Assembly (NCBI GenBank): GCA_015233485.1
Contig: JADFXO010000012.1
Span: 1 to 25,436, forward strand
Length of the DNA: 25,436 nucleotides
Source of the DNA: Nitrospirota bacterium
GTDB taxonomy: Bacteria; Nitrospirota; Thermodesulfovibrionia; Thermodesulfovibrionales; Magnetobacteriaceae
Reading direction: 5' to 3'
Under the pieces are notes generated by a model that worked only from the letters and a program-made list of their open reading frames with translations, was not told the DNA's origin and ran no database searches. Shown in pieces: positions 1 to 6,472 of this stretch. Positions within the stretch are counted from its first letter, which is position 1. Each line of letters starts with the position of its first letter. The translations under genes and the position numbers were made by a program.

Positions 1-337
1 TGTTTATTGCCGACAGATTCTTGATAAGGGTTGCCCTTGCGATGTAATACTCTATGACTCTATTATCGATATTAAAGCGGGGATTTGCGTATCCGGATAG
101 ACGTTGTTCCACTCGACCCTGAAATTCGACTATGTCTTTTTTCCCTAACTCAGTCAACCTGAATCCTGATGTAAGATTCATAGTGACGGAATCTGCAACT
201 TTTACCAGCTCGTCGGCATTATAGACATCGGCAAGTACTATATGCTCCTTGTCTTTGGTGATTGAATCGACGGTCGCTATAAATCGTCTCCTACCCATAT
301 ACATAGTTGACAGCCCTTCATTCTTACTCTCTCTCAC
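1..337 (-). CDS. Partial conserved hypothetical protein, OB-fold-like (3' end off window)
   Basis: This leftward gene has its 5' end inside the window and runs off the left edge with 112 codons visible. The GTG start at 337 is chosen because a perfect AGGAGG lies 6 nt upstream (complement of 344-349), and a strong promoter sits about 65 nt further up. The visible protein has a short polar N-terminus, then alternating beta-type stretches (FIATVDSI, EHIVLADVY) and a segment reading ELGKKDIVEFQGRVEQRLSGY. That last pattern recalls small OB-like nucleic-acid-binding domains in phage and island proteins, where a 'kkGDkVeFdArV..yvkGY' stretch recurs. I do not recognise a named family and cannot see the C-terminus. 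It is divergent from the regulator gene at 549, which may control it. Confidence 0.72.
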   Translation of the reverse strand, partial: MRESKNEGLSTMYMGRRRFIATVDSITKDKEHIVLADVYNADELVKVADSVTMNLTSGFRLTELGKKDIVEFQGRVEQRLSGYANPRFNIDNRVIEYYIARATLIKNLSAIN

Positions 338-401
338 TGTCTACCTCCTTTTGATGCTTTAATCAGGATCTACAAATCCCTAAATCTTATTACCCAACAA
401 T

Positions 402-430
402 AGTATAGCATTCTTCGTTGCGTATGTCAA
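402..430 (-). promoter_or_regulatory. Sigma-70-type promoter for the leftward gene at the left edge
   Basis: Read on the minus strand there is TTGACA (complement of 425-430), a 17-nt spacer and TATACT (complement of 402-407). It points at the GTG start at 337, leaving a leader of roughly 60 nt. The match to consensus is nearly perfect with optimal spacing. Confidence 0.72.
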
Positions 431-489
431 GCGTTATTTAAGTTCTAAACAAATATTATAAGTGTATATCGCGTATTATGAGTTTGTAT

Positions 490-519
490 TTGACATAGTA
501 ACTTGACCAATGGTATTAT
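490..519 (+). promoter_or_regulatory. Sigma-70-type promoter for the XRE-type regulator gene
   Basis: TTGACA at 490-495 and TATTAT at 514-519 are separated by 18 nt, about 30 nt before the ATG at 549. With the leftward promoter at 402-430 it makes a divergent control region. Operators for the HTH protein, if it is autoregulatory, should lie in 400-520. Confidence 0.65.
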
Positions 520-548
520 TGGTTATGAGACTAAATGGAGGGTAAACG

Positions 549-869
549 ATGATCCGGTGTAATTTATCTACGATGATGGGTGCCAGACGTTTAAATATCG
601 AGAGTGTAGCAGAAGGTGCTGGAATAGGCAGGGATACAGTGAGTAAGTATTACCACGACAGGCTCAAAAGAATCGATTACGCATCACTAAACCGCCTCTG
701 TATATTTTTTGACTGTGAAGTTGGCGATATATTAAAGAGGGTTAGAGAAAAAAATGACAAAAAACTATTGATGACGAAGAGAACTCCGAATAAAGCACGT
801 GAGGATAATGTTGCTGATTTGATACAGAAAAGACCCCGGAGGAAAAAGCCGTTAGAGGAAACCGATTAG
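549..869 (+). CDS. XRE/Cro-C1-type helix-turn-helix transcriptional regulator
   Basis: A 106-residue DNA-binding protein. Residues 1-65 form a Cro/C1-type HTH of the short HTH_26-like kind: IESVAEGAGIGRDTVSKYY is the helix-turn-helix and IDYASLNRLCIFFDCEVGDIL is the usual following helices. The remaining 40 residues are a lysine/arginine-rich tail (KRPRRKKP), possibly adding non-specific DNA contacts. The ATG at 549 follows GGAGG at 537-541. Such proteins usually repress their own promoter or a neighbouring mobile-element or toxin-antitoxin gene; the likely target here is the divergent gene ending at the left edge. No toxin partner lies downstream on the same strand, so an antitoxin role is unsupported. 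Confidence 0.8.
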   Translation: MIRCNLSTMMGARRLNIESVAEGAGIGRDTVSKYYHDRLKRIDYASLNRLCIFFDCEVGDILKRVREKNDKKLLMTKRTPNKAREDNVADLIQKRPRRKKPLEETD

Positions 870-980
870 CCCAGGGTTGCTATATATAATAATGTATAGG
901 AAGATTTTGTAATTAATCGAGGTTTAAAGAAAATATTTATAAACTCACGGGCTTATCGTCTTTATGACACAATCTATTAT

Positions 981-1067
981 GCGGGTGAAAGCATATTAAC
1001 CCATGTAATCCTGAGTCAGGTGCACTTTAACCCTCACTGTGCAAAAAACTCATTGAACCGCTGATGA
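981..1067 (+). repeat. Diverged dispersed repeat A, copy 1
   Basis: This segment aligns with 3573-3652 in the same orientation at roughly three-quarters identity by eye. Both copies share GCGGG, a TTAACCC motif, an ATCCT.AGT.AGGTGCA stretch, AAAAA.ACTCATT and CCGCTG. Each contains two internal motifs of the form GCAtnTTAACCC spaced 31 nt (991 and 1022 here; 3579 and 3610 there). Repeated short motifs at fixed spacing are a feature of some IS ends, notably the IS21 family, so this may be a decayed solo end; that is inference. Confidence 0.55.
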
Positions 1068-1113
1068 AAGCCTCAATTCATGGTTACGTTTCCTTCGGTG
1101 CCATTATCGCAAA

Positions 1114-1146
1114 ACACTAGACAATTCAACTTGTACTGTCTAGTGT
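1114..1146. repeat. 10-bp perfect inverted repeat after the recombinase-methyltransferase gene
   Basis: ACACTAGACA (1114-1123) and TGTCTAGTGT (1137-1146) are perfect inverted arms around a 13-nt spacer. The site lies 47 bp beyond the stop codon of the fusion gene. On the minus strand the hairpin is followed by only four T bases, so it would be a weak terminator at best. Because the neighbouring gene encodes a tyrosine recombinase, a recombination-site role is the alternative. Confidence 0.6.
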
Positions 1147-1192
1147 ATGAGAGGCTGAGTTTGGCGGTACCGGATAAAATTAACATGAACCT

Positions 1193-2941
1193 CTAACGCT
1201 GAATACCCAACTGATAAAAACGAAATCCTCCACCGCCTTTCCATCCCACGGCTTCAGAAATACCTCCCTGCTCACCCTCGACCACTTTACGTAACCGCAA
1301 GGCGCAATAGGTTTTTACTTGTTCACCCATCTCAATGCCTATATACCGCCGCAACATTTTATGCGATACGGCTGCAGTCGTGCCAGAGCCAAGAAAACAG
1401 TCGAGAACTATATCGTTTTCATTCGTGGCAATATGTAAGATGCGCTGTATAAGCCGTTCTGGTTTTGGCGTTGAGAATAAATCGCTTTCATCTCCAAACA
1501 TTTTTCTCAGTTCTCCTTTGGCTTCGATATTGTGGCCAACCTCTGAGTGAAGCCAAAGTGTTATAGGAACTGTGCCTTGTTGTACCTCTGATAAAAATGT
1601 CTTTTTGTAAGGACGACTATCACCTTTCAAACCAAACCAGATCCGATTATCCGCCAAAAGCTCCTGATATTTTTCCTTTGAGACACCCCAAGCTCGCGTT
1701 GGTGGCGGGAAGAATTCTTTTCCAGCCGGTGAAACGATTGGGTAGTGATTATTCTCGGAGAAAGTTTTTACAGAGAGATTTGTTGAGAACCAATCACCAC
1801 GAGGATCATTGTCTGGGTTCGAGTACTTCAAGTTTACCTCATCTCCGCGCTCTATTAGATTGGGTCGCCAAACGTCTTTTCTCTTTGCATATACAATTAT
1901 ATGGTCATGAACGTCGGAAAGATACTTCGAGTCGTTTGCCGCACCATATTTCTTCTGCCATACAACATTAGCTACAAAATTCTTACGCCCGAACACCTCA
2001 TCCATAATAACTTTCAGGTAGTGAGCTTCGTTGTCCGCGATAGTTACCCAGATACTGCCGTCTTCCGCTAATAAATCGCACAGCATCACAAGGCGTTGGT
2101 ACATCATCGACAGCCATTGCGTATGTTCGAGGTTGTCATCGTAGTGCTCAAAGATGCTTTTTGTATTGTAAGGAGGATCTATAACGATACACTTAACTTT
2201 TCCAGCATAATAGGGAAGTAAGGCTTTCAGCGCATCGAGGTTGTCGCCCTGAATCAGCATATTGCCTGTGTCGCGTTCGCCGTAAGAAAACTCATGTACT
2301 TCCTCCAGCGATAGGGAGGGGGTGCGTATAGAGTTAATATCTACGTCACGAGTGAACCAGTTCAAAAGCGGTGTAGTGTCATTCCGCCATAGCCTTTCAA
2401 ACCTTGTAGGATTAGCTGCCGCATAAACCGATGTATTCTGAATGTTCCTGTGTCCTAAATAATCCTTAATCGAATGCATGTCTGCGCCTTGGTATCCGAG
2501 GGCAAAACCACAAGCATGACGAAGCATGTTTGGATGAGCCGGTAAGTGAAGTTTAGCAAGTTTACTATAAGAACGTATTGCAAGCCATGCGGTTTTACGG
2601 TTTAACGGACAACACCGCTCGCTTATAAAGAGGGTATTAGTGTCCGGATTCATTTTTTCACGGATATCAAGCCAGGCATTTATCGCTTTCAATTCATCTG
2701 GCTGTAGTGAGTGCGTTGTGGAAAGCCCATTTCTAAGCCGCTCCACATGCAGTACACGGCTTCCTATATCAACCTGTGACAGCTTAAGTCCACAAGCTTC
2801 CGATACACGTAAACCGTGGCGGAACATGAGAAGCAGGAGGCAACGGTCGCGTGCTTCGTTACGGCTGCCCTTAGTTGCCGCTATAAGTTTCTTAACTTCA
2901 AGTTCTGTTAGGTGTTTGCGCTCGGTTGCTGTGTTGTCCAA
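1193..2941 (-). CDS. Tyrosine recombinase fused to a type III Mod-like DNA methyltransferase
   Basis: A 582-residue two-domain protein. Residues ~10-185 are a FimB/FimE-like tyrosine recombinase without an arm-binding domain: Arg45 in FRHGLR, HPNMLRH at 136-142, YLGHRN with His164, and Tyr173 as likely nucleophile. The HxxR histidine is Asn138, so strand cleavage may be impaired. Residues ~187-582 are a complete beta-class methyltransferase with DPPYNT (255-260, catalytic motif IV) and FLGSGTT (516-522, AdoMet-binding motif I), close to type III Mod and orphan adenine methyltransferases. No Res or other endonuclease gene adjoins it. TTG at 2941 is the likely start: an in-frame TAA lies 5 codons upstream and a GGAG only distantly. 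The join at RLWRNDTTPLLNW is seamless. It would methylate adenine in a specific site; whether it also recombines DNA is open. Confidence 0.85.
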   Translation of the reverse strand: MDNTATERKHLTELEVKKLIAATKGSRNEARDRCLLLLMFRHGLRVSEACGLKLSQVDIGSRVLHVERLRNGLSTTHSLQPDELKAINAWLDIREKMNPDTNTLFISERCCPLNRKTAWLAIRSYSKLAKLHLPAHPNMLRHACGFALGYQGADMHSIKDYLGHRNIQNTSVYAAANPTRFERLWRNDTTPLLNWFTRDVDINSIRTPSLSLEEVHEFSYGERDTGNMLIQGDNLDALKALLPYYAGKVKCIVIDPPYNTKSIFEHYDDNLEHTQWLSMMYQRLVMLCDLLAEDGSIWVTIADNEAHYLKVIMDEVFGRKNFVANVVWQKKYGAANDSKYLSDVHDHIIVYAKRKDVWRPNLIERGDEVNLKYSNPDNDPRGDWFSTNLSVKTFSENNHYPIVSPAGKEFFPPPTRAWGVSKEKYQELLADNRIWFGLKGDSRPYKKTFLSEVQQGTVPITLWLHSEVGHNIEAKGELRKMFGDESDLFSTPKPERLIQRILHIATNENDIVLDCFLGSGTTAAVSHKMLRRYIGIEMGEQVKTYCALRLRKVVEGEQGGISEAVGWKGGGGFRFYQLGIQR

Positions 2942-3127
2942 TGTTGGTATTGTTTATCTCCAAGAAAGCCATGGTATTCTGGGTCATTATAGATAATATT
3001 ATACAAAACAGGCACTTTTTAGCCAAAGTAAAGCAACTCTAAGGATTTACGCCACACTTAGGAGTATAAATCCCCTTAACATTGTTTTATTCTTATTTAC
3101 CGCCCAAAAACACCCGGTATGGCTATG

Positions 3128-3298
3128 TCACAAATCGTATTGCTTGATTTTAGTTAAGAGGGTCTTATAGTCAACATCGAGTATCTTGGCTGCCTCCGTT
3201 TTCTTCCCTCTGGTAAATTTCAGAACCTTCTTAATAGCGATTGTCTCTACCTTTCTTACGGCCTCTTCCTTTATCTCTCTCAGTGTTCTCATAGTCAT
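3128..3298 (-). CDS. Mini Fis-type helix-turn-helix protein (56 aa)
   Basis: A short leftward gene encoding 56 residues. The protein matches the Fis-family HTH (HTH_8) found at the C-terminus of NtrC-class activators: IKKVLKFTRGKKTEAAKILD is the first part, and DYKTLLTKIKQYDL the recognition helix and its usual ending. The leading REIKEEAVRKVE helix is also typical. ATG codons at 3298 and 3292 are both possible; neither has a strong ribosome site. It could be a stand-alone nucleoid or regulatory protein, or a relic of a sigma-54 activator that lost its receiver and AAA+ domains. Intact reading frame and natural ending favour a real small gene. Confidence 0.6.
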   Translation of the reverse strand: MTMRTLREIKEEAVRKVETIAIKKVLKFTRGKKTEAAKILDVDYKTLLTKIKQYDL

Positions 3299-3572
3299 AA
3301 GCTTAAACCCGTCGATTCAATATTATTTAATTCAATAGCCCTTTAAAAAATAAAGAAGCCACCAATCCATTATATAACATCTTTAACTTCTTTGGGTCTC
3401 AGTAGTATCTGAATATATCGGCACTACGGACAAAGCCCTGGAGGTGAGGGGTTGATGTGTGGGTGTTAAACGAGTTTATCAATCTTCTGTGGCTTGGTAT
3501 TAGCGGCTATTTAAACAAATTACGTGCAAATTCCATGACTTAAGGGCTTCGTGATGGCAGACTAGTATACGG

Positions 3573-3652
3573 GCGGGAGCATGTTAACCCCTGTCATCCT
3601 TAGTGAGGTGCATTATAACCCCCTCTAACAAAAAGACTCATTAATCCGCTGC
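3573..3652 (+). repeat. Diverged dispersed repeat A, copy 2
   Basis: Same orientation and motif order as 981-1067, with a few small gaps; the two TTAACCC/TATAACCC motifs keep the same 31-nt spacing. The two copies bracket the fusion gene and the mini Fis gene. Confidence 0.55.
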
Positions 3653-3721
3653 CGTGTGCCTCTCTCGTAGGAGTAGCTATTGTTTTACAGCTTATCGGGC
3701 GCCGAAACTCTTAAATCCGAC

Positions 3722-3878
3722 ACGTGGAAATTTTCACCGATTCTAAGGTTTAAAAAGAGGCTGTCGGCCATTAGACATATCCGAGACAGGCGTAGAGAAT
3801 TTTCCAAATTTTTGAGATTTTAAAATTGCAAGACCTCAAAAAAAAATATAAAAAATTTTTCTTGGAAACTTTTCGGCT
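3722..3878 (+). repeat. Diverged dispersed repeat B, copy 1
   Basis: Aligns over ~157 bases with 18596-18750. Shared landmarks in the same order are ACGTGGAAATTTT, an AGAGG..(C/G)GTCG block, a GAGACA....GGAA.ATTT block, CTCAAAAAAAAAT followed by TAAAAAATTTTT, and CTTTTCG near the end. It lies upstream of the 4018-recD2 operon on the same strand. Confidence 0.5.
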
Positions 3879-3963
3879 AAATACTATACTAATCTATAAT
3901 AAGCACAAAACTTTAAACAGGCTCGATAAATTGTCACCCCGGCAGAATCCTCAGACGCTCACC

Positions 3964-3993
3964 CGGACATATTATTAAGAATCGTGATATAAT
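3964..3993 (+). promoter_or_regulatory. Probable promoter of the 4018-recD2-SEC-C operon
   Basis: TATAAT at 3988-3993 is a consensus -10 box. CGGACA at 3964-3969 is a partial -35 with an 18-nt spacer. Transcription would begin near 4000, some 18 nt before the ATG at 4018. Confidence 0.5.
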
Positions 3994-4017
3994 GGTATCC
4001 TGAAGTAACGGGAGAAT

Positions 4018-4209
4018 ATGAATTTATCAGATGTTTACAAGCACCTTTATGCCATGAGTAGAGATGACCTTGGGGCTCTTCTTGATGGCTTGAATAGCGG
4101 AAGCATTAGGCCGGAGAATAATGATCTGTTGGCCATGTCCTCAGCTATCGAGTGGAATACGGCTGATTTTGTAAATGCTTGCAAATTTGTGCTCTCGAAG
4201 AAGGAATAG
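4018..4209 (+). CDS. Small hypothetical protein upstream of recD2 (63 aa)
   Basis: I do not recognise this 63-residue protein. It is acidic to neutral and predicted mainly helical: LSDVYKHLYAMSRDDLGALLDGL suggests one amphipathic helix, and AIEWNTADFVNACKFVLSKK a second. No cysteine cluster, signal peptide or membrane segment is visible. GGAG sits 3 nt before the ATG, which is close. It begins right after a good promoter and ends 46 nt before recD2, so it is probably the first gene of that operon. A regulatory or accessory role for the helicase is only a guess. Confidence 0.6.
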   Translation: MNLSDVYKHLYAMSRDDLGALLDGLNSGSIRPENNDLLAMSSAIEWNTADFVNACKFVLSKKE

Positions 4210-4255
4210 GCTATAACAATTCTGCTTCCTAAATCTACCGAGGTAATGGCTTACG

Positions 4256-6472
4256 GTGCTTGTAGAGATTAAAGGACAAGTCGAGAGAATCACATACCAC
4301 AATGAGGAAAACGCTTACACCATCGCCAAAATGAAGGTTTGGGACAGGCATGACCTTATAACAGTGGTTGGTAATCTCCTTTCAGTAAGCCCAGGTGAAG
4401 TCTTAAAGCTAAAAGGAGAATGGCATAACCACCCTAAGTTTGGAGAACAGTTAAAGATTACTTCTGCCGAATCCGTTGTTCCCGCCACGGTTAAAGGTAT
4501 AGAGAAATACCTAGGTTCAGGATTGATCAAGGGTATCGGGCCGGTTATGGCAAAACGGCTTGTAACCAAGTTTGGTCTTGAGACACTTCAGGTCATCGAA
4601 ACTGATACCAAACGGTTGGCTGAGGTTGATGGTATCGGGGACAAAAGGGTCGAGATGATTAAGAAGGCGTGGGATGACCAAAAGGAAATCCGGGATGTCA
4701 TGGTGTGGCTGCAGGGTAATGGTGTCAGTCCAACATACGGAGCCAAGATATATAAGCAATACGGAAAGGAATCCGTCCAGATTGTTCAGCAAAATCCTTA
4801 CAGGCTTGCCACCGATATATTTGGGATTGGGTTTGTTACAGCCGACAAAATAGCTGAGCAAATCGGCATAGCCAAAGACTCACTGATAAGGGCCGAAGCA
4901 GGAATCCTTTATGTTTTATACCAACTTTCCGATGATGGACACGTTTATTACCCCTATGAACCCTTGATAGAGGAATGCAATAAGATTCTTGGGGTTGAGC
5001 GTGATATTATAGTCAAGGCTATCGGTACTATTAGTCTGGATAAGAAAATCGTCATTGAAGACCTCAATCAAGAGGAATACAAAGAAAACAACAAGGCTGT
5101 CTACCTCGCCAAGTTCCATGTTTGTGAAGTTGGGATAGCCAGCCGATTGAAAGCCCTGATGACGTACCCTAAGAAACTGAGAACGTTTGACAGGGACAAG
5201 GCGATTGAATGGGTTCAGCAAGAGCTTAAGATAAAGCTTGCCGAGAACCAGCAGAAAGCTGTCAGGGAGGCCATTGATAAAAAAGTCATGGTAGTAACAG
5301 GCGGCCCAGGTACAGGAAAGACAACAATTATTAATTCCATCATCAGGATATATAAAAAGTTGGGTCAGAGGGTATTGCTTTCTGCACCAACCGGTAGAGC
5401 CGCCAAAAGAATGTCTGATGCGACAGGACATGAAGCGAAAACAATTCATCGCCTTCTTGAATTTAGTCCAAAAGAGGGAGGCTTTAAGAAAAACCAGGAT
5501 AGTCCTTTGAAAGCCGACCTGATCGTTATAGATGAAACATCGATGGTAGACACCGTCTTAATGTACGGTTTACTTAAAGCTATTCCCCGTGAGGCTACCC
5601 TGATTCTTGTCGGGGATGTGGACCAATTACCTTCAGTTGGGGCTGGGAACGTCTTGAAGGATATTATTGATTCTGGCTCGGTTCCTACGGTAAGGCTCAA
5701 GGAGATATTCAGACAGGCAAAAGAGAGCATGATTATTGTTAACGCTCACAGGATCAACAGTGGTGAGATGCCCCTATTTACCTATTCCGGTTATCACATC
5801 CATGACTTCTATTTTTTCCAAATAGAAGAACCAGAAAAGGTGATAGAGAAGATTATCGAGTTATGCAAGGATAAAATACCTCAGAAATTCGGATTCAAGC
5901 CTATCGATGACATTCAGGTCTTGACGCCGATGCATAGAGGTCTGGTTGGATCGGCAAACCTGAACGCTGAGCTGCAGAAGAGCCTGAACCCGTCACAGGA
6001 AGAATTTGTCATTGGAGGGAAGACCTTGAAGATTGGCGATAAGGTCATGCAGATTCGCAATAACTATGACAAAGAAGTCTTCAATGGTGATATCGGGAAA
6101 ATTACTAAGCACGACAAAGAACAGCATGAAGTGGTAGTCAATTACGATGGACGGGCTGTCCCCTATGAATACACTGAGCTTGATGAGATAGTCCACGCTT
6201 ATGCCGTCTCTGTCCATAAATCACAGGGGAGTGAATATCCTGTTGTAGAGATACCGGTTCTGACTCAACACTATATGCTGTTACAGAGGAATCTTATCTA
6301 CACGGGAATCACAAGAGGTAAGAAAATGGTTGTGTTGGTCGGGACAAAGAAAGCCGTTGCGATTGCTATCAATAATAATAAACCGCAAAAAAGGTATACT
6401 CTGTTGAAAGAAAGATTGGTTCGGGTAATAAACTCCAAAGTCGGTAAACAGGAAGCTATAAGTGGTGTATAA
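4256..6472 (+). CDS. recD2: RecD2-type ATP-dependent DNA helicase (SF1B)
   Basis: A 738-residue protein of normal length for RecD2 (RecD-like 5'-3' helicases of bacteria, often without RecBC). Residues 1-90 form the OB-like N-terminal region (VEIKGQVERITYHNEENAYTIAKM); ~90-200 carry two helix-hairpin-helix-like stretches (LIKGIGPVMAKRL, VDGIGDKRVEMI); the motor follows, with Walker A GGPGTGKTT at 349-357, the SAPTGRAAKRM motif, Walker B VIDETSMVD near 424-432, GDVDQLPSVG, and a C-terminal HKSQGSEYP motif of the second RecA fold. Start is GTG at 4256 with a weak AGG-type site upstream. Roles of the family are in genome maintenance and replication-fork handling. Its last 11 bases overlap the SEC-C gene, implying translational coupling. 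Confidence 0.95.
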   Translation: MLVEIKGQVERITYHNEENAYTIAKMKVWDRHDLITVVGNLLSVSPGEVLKLKGEWHNHPKFGEQLKITSAESVVPATVKGIEKYLGSGLIKGIGPVMAKRLVTKFGLETLQVIETDTKRLAEVDGIGDKRVEMIKKAWDDQKEIRDVMVWLQGNGVSPTYGAKIYKQYGKESVQIVQQNPYRLATDIFGIGFVTADKIAEQIGIAKDSLIRAEAGILYVLYQLSDDGHVYYPYEPLIEECNKILGVERDIIVKAIGTISLDKKIVIEDLNQEEYKENNKAVYLAKFHVCEVGIASRLKALMTYPKKLRTFDRDKAIEWVQQELKIKLAENQQKAVREAIDKKVMVVTGGPGTGKTTIINSIIRIYKKLGQRVLLSAPTGRAAKRMSDATGHEAKTIHRLLEFSPKEGGFKKNQDSPLKADLIVIDETSMVDTVLMYGLLKAIPREATLILVGDVDQLPSVGAGNVLKDIIDSGSVPTVRLKEIFRQAKESMIIVNAHRINSGEMPLFTYSGYHIHDFYFFQIEEPEKVIEKIIELCKDKIPQKFGFKPIDDIQVLTPMHRGLVGSANLNAELQKSLNPSQEEFVIGGKTLKIGDKVMQIRNNYDKEVFNGDIGKITKHDKEQHEVVVNYDGRAVPYEYTELDEIVHAYAVSVHKSQGSEYPVVEIPVLTQHYMLLQRNLIYTGITRGKKMVVLVGTKKAVAIAINNNKPQKRYTLLKERLVRVINSKVGKQEAISGV

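Larger units (their letters stand above)
870..1192. other. Gene-free stretch with a diverged repeat and an inverted repeat
   Basis: These 323 bases separate two convergent genes. They hold one copy of an ~85-bp dispersed repeat (981-1067) and a 10-bp perfect inverted repeat (1114-1146) close to the stop of the fusion gene. I see no credible coding region or RNA gene here. Confidence 0.6.
3299..4017. other. Gene-free 719-bp stretch carrying two dispersed repeats and a promoter
   Basis: No coding region of convincing length or start is visible on either strand. The stretch contains repeat A copy 2 (3573-3652), repeat B copy 1 (3722-3878) with its A-tract, and a promoter-like pair near 3964-3993 for the next operon. 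Confidence 0.6.

Noticed and set aside
1193..2300. Complete type III restriction-modification system at the left end
   Set aside because: The methyltransferase is Mod-like, but no Res helicase/endonuclease gene is adjacent on either side.
3043..3073. GGATTTA/TAAATCC hairpin as a terminator
   Set aside because: Seven-bp A/T-rich stem, 17-nt loop and no upstream gene on the relevant strand.
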